Below, piece after piece: positions 1-6,712 of a stretch of DNA of 6,712 bases. The notes below the pieces were generated by a model, which saw nothing but the letters and a program-made list of their open reading frames with translations, did not search any database and had not been told where the DNA came from. Made by a program: the position numbers and the translations under genes. The stretch is from Actinomycetota bacterium (GTDB lineage: Bacteria > Actinomycetota > Actinomycetes > Actinomycetales > Microbacteriaceae). The stretch lies in NCBI GenBank assembly GCA_009703545.1, contig WLFX01000053.1, forward strand, positions 1 through 6,712, in the 5' to 3' direction. Each line of letters begins with the position of its first letter. Within the stretch, counting starts at the first letter, position 1.

Positions 1-1
1 A

Positions 2-424
2 TTACCGCTCGAAAAGGACCTGATCGTTGACATGGAGCCTTTCTTCGCGGCGTATCGCGAGGTGCAACCGTTCCTGCAGTCAACTTCCAAGCCAGATAAA
101 GAGAACATCCAGTCCCCCGAACAGCGCGCCCGTTTCGACGACACGACCAAGTGCATCCTCTGTGCGGCCTGCACAACGTCGTGCCCCGTCTTCTGGACGG
201 ACGGTCAGTACTTCGGCCCAGCTGCTATTGTCGCTGCGCACCGCTTCATTTTTGACTCGCGTGACGAAGCCGCTCAGGTTCGCCTCGACATTCTGAACTC
301 CAAGGAAGGCGTGTGGCGTTGCCGCACCACCTTCAACTGCACCGAGGCATGCCCCCGTGGCATCGAGATCACCAAGGCGATCTCCGAGGTCAAGCAAGCC
401 ACCATAAGCGGCGTCCGCCGCTAA
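2..424 (+). CDS. sdhB: Succinate dehydrogenase iron-sulfur subunit SdhB (5' end cut off by the window)
   Basis: This is the C-terminal 140 residues of the iron-sulfur subunit of succinate dehydrogenase (complex II). The subunit carries electrons from the FAD of SdhA to quinone at the membrane. The reading frame is open from base 2 and ends at TAA 422-424. Numbering from the first visible codon, C51, C54, C57 and C117 match the [4Fe-4S] ligands. C61, C107 and C113 match the [3Fe-4S] ligands. The signatures are CILCAACTTSCP and CRTTFNCTEACPRG. P62 and W65, just after the fourth cysteine, correspond to quinone-site residues in the family. The N-terminal [2Fe-2S] domain lies outside the window. 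The ATG at base 32 is an internal Met, not a start. SdhC, SdhD and SdhA are presumably upstream. All visible ligands are intact, so the enzyme should be functional. Confidence 0.97.
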   Translation, partial: LPLEKDLIVDMEPFFAAYREVQPFLQSTSKPDKENIQSPEQRARFDDTTKCILCAACTTSCPVFWTDGQYFGPAAIVAAHRFIFDSRDEAAQVRLDILNSKEGVWRCRTTFNCTEACPRGIEITKAISEVKQATISGVRR

Positions 425-439
425 GTTGTGTGATCAACT
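424..439. repeat. Short inverted repeat filling the sdhB-EIIA gap
   Basis: AGTTG (424-428) and CAACT (435-439) form a perfect 5-bp stem with a 6-base loop. It occupies the whole gap between the sdhB stop and the next GTG start. There is no U run after it, so it is not a normal intrinsic terminator. A stem this short can arise by chance. If it forms in RNA it would abut the start codon of the EIIA gene. Confidence 0.4.
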
Positions 440-895
440 GTGCTGACGTTGCCCGTCACCACCCCCAGCCTCGTCGTTGTTAATTCTGTCTCGACGACCA
501 AGGATCAGGTCATTCGCGAACTCGCCGCGCGGCTGCAGGCCGAAGGACGCGTCACCGATGTTGACTCGTTCGTCGCTGACGTTTTCCGGCGCGAAGAAGT
601 CTTAGCGACCGGAATTCAGGGCGGAATCGGAATTCCGCACGCACGAAGTGCCAGTGTCACGACCCCGTCGGTTGCTATTGCCTCCAGTGCAACGGGAATA
701 CCATTCGGCGCGCCTGACGGTCCAGCCCACCTCATCTTCCTGATTGCCGCGCCAATCGACACAGACAACAGCCACCTGCAGATACTCGCTGCAATTGCTC
801 GTCAGGTCACTCGTGAGGACTTCCGTAACTCACTCCGCGCCGCGACCGAACCTGGCTTGATCGCAGACATCATGTCGAAAGAGGTTCCCTCGTGA
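440..895 (+). CDS. Fructose-family PTS EIIA protein (stand-alone)
   Basis: This is a 151-residue single-domain protein of the fructose/mannitol EIIA family of the sugar phosphotransferase system. Such proteins accept a phosphoryl group from HPr on a histidine and pass it to EIIB. The active-site histidine is H67 in the signature GGIGIPHARS, and further family blocks are FGAPDG and LIFLIAAP followed by HLQILAAIAR. The domain covers about residues 10-147. GTG 440 is the first start possible after the in-frame TGA at 431. TTG 449 is an alternative. No clear Shine-Dalgarno sequence precedes either, so translation may be coupled to the end of sdhB, 15 bases upstream. The stop overlaps the EIIB start. 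In many actinobacteria EIIA is fused to EIIB and EIIC. Here it is separate and no EIIC is in the window. The family is clear, but the sugar specificity, or a purely regulatory role, cannot be read from the sequence. Confidence 0.9.
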   Translation: MLTLPVTTPSLVVVNSVSTTKDQVIRELAARLQAEGRVTDVDSFVADVFRREEVLATGIQGGIGIPHARSASVTTPSVAIASSATGIPFGAPDGPAHLIFLIAAPIDTDNSHLQILAAIARQVTREDFRNSLRAATEPGLIADIMSKEVPS

Positions 896-1308
896 AAATC
901 ATGTGCGTCACGTCGTGCTTCACCGGAATTGCACACACCTACATTGCCGCCGAAGCGCTCGAGCAAGCGGGCATCGCGCTCGGCGTCGAGATTATCGTCG
1001 AGACGCAGGGTCCCGCTGGGTCAATCCCTGTTACCCAGAACCTCATCGATTCGGCCGACGGGGTCATTTTTGCGGTTGATCTCGACGTCACTGGGCGAGA
1101 CCGTTTCGTGGGCAAGCCGTATCTTCACGTCGATGTCGCCGCCGCGATATATGGAGCCAAAGGCCTGATTGAGAAACTGCTCGGTCAAATTCGCGACGGC
1201 ACTTTCGCAATCGTCAGCGTCGAATCGCCGCCTGAGACGGTGCCCAAATCTCGGGATAGCGGACGAAAGAAAGGGTTTGTCGCAAAGCTATTCGGCAGGG
1301 GACGATAG
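892..1308 (+). CDS. Fructose-family PTS EIIB protein with altered active-site motif and basic tail
   Basis: This is a 138-residue EIIB of the fructose family, which normally takes a phosphoryl group from EIIA onto a cysteine and hands it to sugar bound by EIIC. Residues 1-100 form the EIIB domain. Visible blocks are VTSCFTGIAHTYIAAEAL (phospho-acceptor C9), VETQG (36-40) and a GRDRF-GKP block (68-76). The usual motif is CPTG; here it is CFTG, with F10 in place of proline. Residues 101-138 form a tail ending in KKGFVAKLFGRGR, rich in Lys/Arg with interspersed hydrophobics. The tail lies where a fused protein would run into the EIIC membrane domain, but TAG follows. GTG 892 overlaps the EIIA stop (GTGA) and has an AAAGAGG ribosome site at 878-884. 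Translational coupling to EIIA suggests the two act together. The partner EIIC, if any, must be elsewhere. Confidence 0.9.
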   Translation: MKIMCVTSCFTGIAHTYIAAEALEQAGIALGVEIIVETQGPAGSIPVTQNLIDSADGVIFAVDLDVTGRDRFVGKPYLHVDVAAAIYGAKGLIEKLLGQIRDGTFAIVSVESPPETVPKSRDSGRKKGFVAKLFGRGR

Positions 1309-1348
1309 CGCCTCTCGAGGTCGCCATGCGCGAACATAGGATTGAGGC

Positions 1349-3187
<1,839 letters not shown>

Positions 3188-3189
<2 letters not shown>

Positions 3190-3209
3190 TTCTTGGACAA
3201 TTCTTGGAC
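3188..3209. repeat. 11-bp tandem direct repeat at the trpS stop codon
   Basis: AATTCTTGGAC occurs twice back to back, at 3188-3198 and 3199-3209, followed by one further A. The first copy begins inside the trpS TAA. Each copy contains TTGGAC, which resembles a -35 hexamer. The 11-base period is about one helical turn, so both copies would face the same side of the DNA. It may equally be a simple slippage duplication with no function. Confidence 0.85.
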
Positions 3210-3213
3210 ATCG

Positions 3214-3247
3214 CCATGGCATGAAAGCCGTATCGGGGCTACCATGG
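3214..3247. repeat. Inverted-repeat region with two CCATGG copies
   Basis: CCATGG lies at 3214-3219 and again at 3242-3247. Because CCATGG is its own reverse complement, the two copies can pair. Between them AGCC (3226-3229) and GGCT (3237-3240) can form an inner stem with a 7-base loop. This could be a weak trpS 3' hairpin. No U run follows, so I do not call it a terminator. It overlaps the candidate -10 of the rib promoter and could instead be an operator. Confidence 0.4.
3216..3245 (+). promoter_or_regulatory. Candidate promoter for the rib operon
   Basis: TACCAT at 3240-3245 fits the actinobacterial -10 form TANNNT. ATGGCA at 3216-3221 matches TTGACA at four of six positions, with an 18-base spacer. 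Transcription would begin near 3252, just before the riboswitch P1 stem, which is the expected arrangement. The hexamers are weak, and the two TTGGAC boxes upstream are too far from this -10 (about 30 bases) to be its -35. This is inference from position and motif only. Confidence 0.3.
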
Positions 3248-3252
3248 AGAAA

Positions 3253-3264
3253 GAGCACGTGCTC
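3253..3264. repeat. 12-bp perfect palindrome at the 5' edge of the riboswitch
   Basis: GAGCAC at 3253-3258 is followed at once by its reverse complement GTGCTC at 3259-3264. With no loop it cannot fold as an RNA hairpin, but as DNA it is a symmetric site of the kind bound by dimeric repressors. Its right half is also the 5' strand of riboswitch P1. It lies at the predicted transcription start. It may be accidental. Confidence 0.5.
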
Positions 3265-3382
3265 CGGGGTCAGTGAAAATCTGAGCCGGCGGTCAAAGTC
3301 CGCGACCCGTATGGCCTCGGCCACACGGTTGACCTGGTGAAATTCCAGGACCGACGGTTATAGTCCGGATGGGAGGATGCAC
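3259..3382 (+). promoter_or_regulatory. FMN riboswitch (RFN element)
   Basis: This RNA aptamer binds FMN and shuts down riboflavin genes when flavin is plentiful. Conserved blocks are in order. P1 pairs GTGCTCC (3259-3265) with GGATGCAC (3375-3382), with one bulged base. GGGG then leads to a P2 hairpin with stem TCAG/CTGA around TGAAAAT (3270-3284). The GCCGGCGGT core and AGTCCGCGACCC make P3. P4 is TGGC-CTCG-GCCA (3312-3323). P5 is CCTGG/CCAGG around TGAAATT (3333-3349). P6 is GAC/GTC in CCGACGGTTATAGTCC, followed by GGATGGGAGG. The match to the family consensus is close across the whole element, so it should be active. It lies directly upstream of ribD and points at it. No terminator with a U run follows, so translational control of ribD is favoured. 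Confidence 0.97.
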
Positions 3383-3459
3383 GATGGGGTTCACCGAACG
3401 TTGGTGTTCCTCGCGACCACTTGTCGCTTCCCCGGATTCCCTGCTCGGAAGGAGTCCAC
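3383..3459 (+). promoter_or_regulatory. ribD leader: expression platform and Shine-Dalgarno
   Basis: This stretch between aptamer and ribD has three visible elements. First, CACC/GGTG (3392-3395 with 3403-3406) can form a small stem. Second, GCGAC/GTCGC (3413-3417 with 3423-3427) is a 5-bp stem with a 5-base loop. Third, the ribosome site GGAAGGAG (3447-3454) lies 5 bases before ATG 3460. Two TTCC tracts at 3428-3431 and 3437-3440 can pair with its GGAA, and TCCTC (3408-3412) is complementary to GAGGA (3373-3377) at the 3' edge of the aptamer. These give plausible mutually exclusive folds that expose or hide the ribosome site. No intrinsic terminator is seen. Confidence 0.6.
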
Positions 3460-4467
3460 ATGCCCATCAGCACCTACGACGACGCGATGCGCCGCGCACG
3501 CGAGCTCGCCGAACGCGGTCCCCGCACCGGAGAGAACCCGCAAGTCGGTTGTGTTCTTGTCGATGACGCGGGCACGATTGTGGCTGAAGGATGGCACCGT
3601 GGTGCCGGTACAGCCCACGCCGAGGTTGACGCTTTATCCAAGGTCGAGAGCGCTCGTGGCCTCACCGCGGTCGTGACGCTAGAACCGTGCAACCACACCG
3701 GCAGAACTGGGCCGTGCGCGCAAGCGCTCATCGAGGCGGGCGTATCCCGAGTTGTGTATTCACTCGACGACCCTGGACAGAAATCCAGTGGTGGGGCGGA
3801 CACGCTCCGTGCCGCCGGGATCGAGGTGATCGCTGGTGTTCTTTCGGGCGAGGGGTACCATCTTGTCGAACGCTGGCTGACCGCAAACCGCCTCGGTCGG
3901 CCATGGGTGACAGCCAAATGGGGCTCGAGCCTCGACGGGCGAACAGCGGCAACCGACGGAACCAGCCAGTGGATTACGTCCGCCGAGTCGCGCACCTATA
4001 TTCATCTTTTGCGATCACAACACGACACCATCGCGATTGGAACGGGAACGGCAATTGCTGATAACCCAAGTCTCACCGCTCGAACCGCAGACGGGAACCT
4101 GTTCCCCAATCAACCACTCGCCGTTGTGATTGGTGACACCCCTCTCCCTGCCGGTTCCGGACTGTGGAGTCACCCGCGCGGCGTCCTGCAAGAGTCAGGG
4201 CCACTCGTCGAAATTCTCGAGCGTCTCTACAACATCGGCATTCGCAGTCTGTTCCTCGAAGGCGGGCCGCGGTTGATGAACTCATTCATTCGCGAAGGTC
4301 TTGTTGACGAATATGTCGTGTGCCTTGCTCCGATCCTTCTTGGCGGAGACAAGACCGCGACGAGTGATCTCGGAATCGGAACGCTTACCGACGCACGCCG
4401 ACTGAATGTCTCCAGCACCGAAGTCATGGGTGGAACCATTGTCATCACGGCTCGAGAGGCTCACTAA
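3460..4467 (+). CDS. ribD: Bifunctional riboflavin biosynthesis deaminase/reductase RibD
   Basis: This 335-residue enzyme catalyses the second and third steps of the GTP branch of riboflavin synthesis. It deaminates the pyrimidine product of GTP cyclohydrolase II, then reduces its ribose with NADPH. The N-terminal deaminase (about 1-145) has the zinc site H53, C77, C86 and catalytic E55, in HAE and EPCNHTGRTGPC. The C-terminal reductase (about 147-335) has AKWGSSLDGRTA, WIT (171-173), ADNPSLTAR (200-208) and LEGGPRLMNSFIREGLVDE (266-284). ATG 3460 is chosen because GGAAGGAG ends 5 bases before it and the family N-terminus (YDDAMRRARELA) follows. An in-frame TTG at 3421 would add 13 residues but would consume the leader and has no ribosome site. 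It is the first gene of the rib operon, behind the FMN riboswitch, and its TAA overlaps the ribE ATG by one base (TAATG). Confidence 0.97.
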   Translation: MPISTYDDAMRRARELAERGPRTGENPQVGCVLVDDAGTIVAEGWHRGAGTAHAEVDALSKVESARGLTAVVTLEPCNHTGRTGPCAQALIEAGVSRVVYSLDDPGQKSSGGADTLRAAGIEVIAGVLSGEGYHLVERWLTANRLGRPWVTAKWGSSLDGRTAATDGTSQWITSAESRTYIHLLRSQHDTIAIGTGTAIADNPSLTARTADGNLFPNQPLAVVIGDTPLPAGSGLWSHPRGVLQESGPLVEILERLYNIGIRSLFLEGGPRLMNSFIREGLVDEYVVCLAPILLGGDKTATSDLGIGTLTDARRLNVSSTEVMGGTIVITAREAH

Positions 4468-5072
4468 TGTTTACGGGAATCATTACCGAACTCGGCACCA
4501 TCACCGCGACGGAAAAGTCTCGAGATTCGGTTCGGGTCACTATTCGGGCGCCCAAAGCCGTCGCCAAAGCGGGGCGTGGCGACTCGATTGCCATCAGCGG
4601 AGTGTGCCTCACGGTTCTCGGTCACACCGACGACTCGTTCACCGCTGACGTCATGGGCCAGACGATCACGATGTCAAACCCCGACCAGTGGCACGACGGT
4701 CGAATCGTGAACGTTGAATCGGCGATGGCCGCAGGAGAACAACTGGGCGGGCACATCGTCCAAGGGCACGTCGACGGGACTGCCACGGTCCTCGAGACTC
4801 GTCAGTCCGGCGATTGGCGTGTAATTCGCTTTGCCCTCAACCGCGAACACGCGCCGTTGATCGTGGACAAAGGATCAATCACCATCGACGGGGTCTCGCT
4901 GACCGTCTCGACCGTCGACGACGAGTGGTGTGAAGTGTCCCTCATTCCCGAAACCCTTATCGCAACGACTCTCGGTTCTCTCGCCGTCGGTGACATCGTC
5001 AACCTTGAAACCGACATACTCGCGCGTCACATCGCGCGTCTCGCACATTTCACGAAAGGGGCGTTCGCATGA
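4467..5072 (+). CDS. ribE: Riboflavin synthase, alpha chain
   Basis: This 201-residue enzyme converts two molecules of 6,7-dimethyl-8-ribityllumazine into riboflavin plus the RibH co-substrate, the last step of the pathway. Two similar beta-barrel lumazine-binding domains are visible. Domain 1 (1 to about 97) opens with the hallmark MFTGII and contains SGVCLTV (44-50), with the conserved cysteine at C47. Domain 2 (about 98-190) contains GGHIVQGHVDGT (94-105) at its border, KGSITIDGVSLTV (135-147), SLIPETL and D183 in NLETDILAR. K135 and D183 correspond to residues implicated in catalysis in the E. coli enzyme. ATG 4467 has GAGAGG at 4454-4459, 7 bases upstream, and overlaps the ribD stop. Its own stop overlaps the ribBA start (ATGA). 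Length is normal and the assignment is firm. Some nomenclatures call this gene ribC. Confidence 0.98.
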   Translation: MFTGIITELGTITATEKSRDSVRVTIRAPKAVAKAGRGDSIAISGVCLTVLGHTDDSFTADVMGQTITMSNPDQWHDGRIVNVESAMAAGEQLGGHIVQGHVDGTATVLETRQSGDWRVIRFALNREHAPLIVDKGSITIDGVSLTVSTVDDEWCEVSLIPETLIATTLGSLAVGDIVNLETDILARHIARLAHFTKGAFA

Positions 5073-6319
5073 CGCTCATCGAAACAGCAATAGCCCAGCT
5101 ACGAGCCGGGAAACCCGTCATCGTCACGGATTCAACCGATCGCGAGAACGAAGGTGACGTCGTTATGGCGGCCGAACTCGTCACAACCGAATGGTTGGCC
5201 TGGACTATACGTCACACCAGCGGCTTTCTCTGCGCCCCGATGACGAACGAACGAGCCAACGAGCTCGATTTGCCACTCATGGTGATCGAAAACCAGGACT
5301 CACGACGCACCGCCTACACGGTGAGTGTGGACGCCGCTGAAGGTGTCACAACGGGCATTTCGGCGCACGACCGCGCGGAAACCCTCCGGGTGTTGGCGAA
5401 CCCCGCCAGCGGGCCAGGGGACCTCATTCGCCCCGGCCACATCATTCCACTAAGGGCAGTTGCCGGCGGTGTTCGGGAACGTGCCGGCCACACCGAAGCA
5501 GCGGTTGACCTCATGAACCTGGCCGGACTGCAGCCCGTTGCCGTCATCGGTGAAATCACCAATGACGATGGAAGCATGATGCGAGGCGAGACGCTTATCG
5601 CCTTTGCCGCAGAGCACGGGCTCACGACGATATCAATCGAGGAACTCGTCGAACACCTCGGCTCCGAATGGCAGGCAATGCCCGACCCTAACGTCCACCG
5701 TTACTCCTTTGAAGTGGAAACCCAGGTTCCCACGACACACGGTGCGTTTCGTATTCGCGCATACCGCGACCATGAGACACGCGTCGATCACGTCGCAATC
5801 GTCTCGGGGACACCGACCGACGGCGCACTCGTGCGACTGCACTCCGAATGCCTGACCGGTGAAGCGATGGCGTCACTCAAGTGCGAATGCGGCCCCCAAT
5901 TAGACGCGGCTATGGAACAAATCGACGCTGCTGGTGGAGTCGTTGTTTACTTACGAGGACATGAAGGACGTGGGATTGGGCTCACCAACAAACTGAAGGC
6001 CTACCGGCTCCAAGAGGATGGCCTCGACACGCTGGACGCCAACCTCGCACTCGGCCTCCCTGCAGACGCACGTGACTACGGTGTGGCTGCCGCGATCCTG
6101 AAAGATCTCGGAATTTCGTCCGTTCGACTGCTGTCCAATAATCCAGAGAAGCGTCGGCAACTCGTCGAGCACGGTATCGAAGTGACGGAACTTGTTCCTC
6201 TCGTCGTCGGCGTCGGAGACGTCAATATCGGATACCTCGGAGCGAAGCGTGACAGGATGGGACACCAATTGCCGGGGGCTTTAGTCAATTCGCCTGTCAT
6301 CGTCAAGGACGGTGAATAG
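5069..6319 (+). CDS. ribBA: Bifunctional RibBA: DHBP synthase / GTP cyclohydrolase II
   Basis: This 416-residue fusion supplies both precursors of riboflavin. The N-terminal RibB domain (about 1-205) makes 3,4-dihydroxy-2-butanone 4-phosphate from ribulose 5-phosphate. Its motifs are DRENEGD (24-30), RHTSGFLC, TTGISAHDRAET, RPGHIIPLRA (121-130) and RAGHTEAAVDL with H141. The C-terminal RibA domain (about 210-403) opens the imidazole ring of GTP. Its zinc cysteines are C261, C272 and C274 in SECLTG and KCECGPQLD. Further motifs are YLRGHEGRGIGL (294-305), DANLALGLPADARDYG with D333 and R335, and LLSNNPEKR. Both active sites look complete. One oddity is that the residues just before RENEGD read DSTD, where DDED is common. 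ATG 5069 has GAAAGGGG at 5054-5061 and overlaps the ribE stop, indicating translational coupling. The TAG at 6317-6319 lies 4 bases before the favoured ribH start. Confidence 0.98.
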   Translation: MTLIETAIAQLRAGKPVIVTDSTDRENEGDVVMAAELVTTEWLAWTIRHTSGFLCAPMTNERANELDLPLMVIENQDSRRTAYTVSVDAAEGVTTGISAHDRAETLRVLANPASGPGDLIRPGHIIPLRAVAGGVRERAGHTEAAVDLMNLAGLQPVAVIGEITNDDGSMMRGETLIAFAAEHGLTTISIEELVEHLGSEWQAMPDPNVHRYSFEVETQVPTTHGAFRIRAYRDHETRVDHVAIVSGTPTDGALVRLHSECLTGEAMASLKCECGPQLDAAMEQIDAAGGVVVYLRGHEGRGIGLTNKLKAYRLQEDGLDTLDANLALGLPADARDYGVAAAILKDLGISSVRLLSNNPEKRRQLVEHGIEVTELVPLVVGVGDVNIGYLGAKRDRMGHQLPGALVNSPVIVKDGE

Positions 6320-6323
6320 TCAT

Positions 6324-6712
6324 TTGGCTGGACAAGGATCACCGAGCATCGTCGTCGACGGAAAGGGTTTGTCCATCGTCGTTATTGCCGCTTCCTGGCA
6401 TGACGAGATCACCGATGGCCTTATCGCCGGGGCCGTTCGCATTCTCGAAACTGCGGGTGCAACGCATTCCTTAATTCGCGTGCCCGGCGCATTTGAGCTT
6501 CCGCTTGTCGCCCAAACCGCGCTTCGTGCCGGTGCTGACGCGGTTGTGTGTCTCGGTGTCATCATTCGCGGCGGAACGCCCCACTTCGACTTCGTATCGA
6601 ACGCCGCGACGGATGGTCTTACCCGAGTCGCATTAGACGAGGGTAAGCCCGTTGGCTTTGGCGTCCTCACGCTCGATGACGAGCAGCAGGGCCTCGATCG
6701 AGCCGGACTTCC
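6324..6712 (+). CDS. ribH: 6,7-dimethyl-8-ribityllumazine synthase RibH (3' end cut off by the window)
   Basis: This enzyme condenses the RibD-branch pyrimidine with the RibB product to give lumazine, the substrate of riboflavin synthase. About 129 of an expected 150-160 residues are present. Counting from TTG 6324, the motifs are IAASWHDEITDGLIAGA (21-37), PGAFELPL (54-61), CLGVIIRGGTPHFDFVSN (76-93) with the probable catalytic H87, and GFGVLTLDDEQQGLDRAG (111-128). There is no upstream ATG in frame. TTG 6324 is favoured because the N-terminus then has typical family length and GGTGA (6311-6315) lies 8 bases before it. GTG 6312 is the alternative. It would overlap the ribBA stop by 8 bases and has AAGGA (6305-6309), but only 2 bases away. 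Identity is firm; the start is not. Confidence 0.95.
   Translation, partial: MAGQGSPSIVVDGKGLSIVVIAASWHDEITDGLIAGAVRILETAGATHSLIRVPGAFELPLVAQTALRAGADAVVCLGVIIRGGTPHFDFVSNAATDGLTRVALDEGKPVGFGVLTLDDEQQGLDRAGL

Noticed and set aside
605..640. Repeated GGAATTC-like words inside the EIIA gene
   Set aside because: They encode Gly-Ile steps around the active-site region (TGIQGGIGIPHA), and the GGA ATT codon pair is common across the window, so this is codon choice rather than a regulatory repeat.
1337..1348. TAGGAT six bases before the xth ATG as the -10 of a leaderless promoter
   Set aside because: It fits TANNNT, but no credible -35 exists at 17-18 bases and an AGG ribosome site is present, so chance is as likely.
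3221..3340. Possible 39-codon leader peptide starting at ATG 3221
   Set aside because: It runs straight through the FMN aptamer (P1 to P5), has no ribosome site, and translating it would disrupt the riboswitch.
3388..3410. Hairpin after the aptamer as an intrinsic terminator
   Set aside because: The stem is only about 4 bp plus a separated GG/CC, and no U run follows.
3421..3459. Upstream TTG start extending RibD by 13 residues
   Set aside because: There is no ribosome site before it. The extension is not like the family and would cover the strong GGAAGGAG site that serves ATG 3460.

Overview
The window is a fully plus-strand stretch of housekeeping genes from what looks like an actinobacterium, most plausibly a member of the Microbacteriaceae. 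This assignment comes from protein character (SdhB, the fused RibBA, a Gram-positive-type exonuclease III, TrpRS), moderately high GC, and frequent GTG starts and stop/start overlaps. It is recognition by eye, not a search result.

Left half (1-3189): the window opens inside sdhB, the iron-sulfur subunit of succinate dehydrogenase. Fifteen bases after it come two small overlapping genes for separate fructose-family PTS proteins, an EIIA and an EIIB, with no membrane EIIC anywhere in the window. After a 40-base gap follow exonuclease III (xth) and tryptophanyl-tRNA synthetase (trpS), which are 8 bases apart. No strong terminator is visible between these genes, so long read-through transcripts are possible.

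Middle (3190-3459): a 270-base non-coding stretch carries an 11-bp tandem duplication at the trpS stop, a weak promoter candidate inside an inverted-repeat region, a complete FMN riboswitch, and a short leader ending in a strong Shine-Dalgarno sequence for ribD. I see no intrinsic terminator (no stem followed by a U run), which favours control at translation initiation.

Right half (3460-6712): a compact riboflavin operon, ribD-ribE-ribBA-ribH, with junctions of TAATG, ATGA and a few bases. Together the four proteins take GTP and ribulose 5-phosphate to riboflavin. RibBA makes both precursors, RibD does the deamination and reduction, RibH makes lumazine and RibE converts lumazine to riboflavin. 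Only the phosphatase step and the flavokinase/FAD synthetase are missing here. ribH runs off the window end. The FMN riboswitch upstream closes the feedback loop.

I found no convincing new system. The items most worth a second look are the EIIA/EIIB pair without EIIC, an EIIB whose CPTG active-site motif reads CFTG, its basic C-terminal tail, and the layered repeats in the rib leader.
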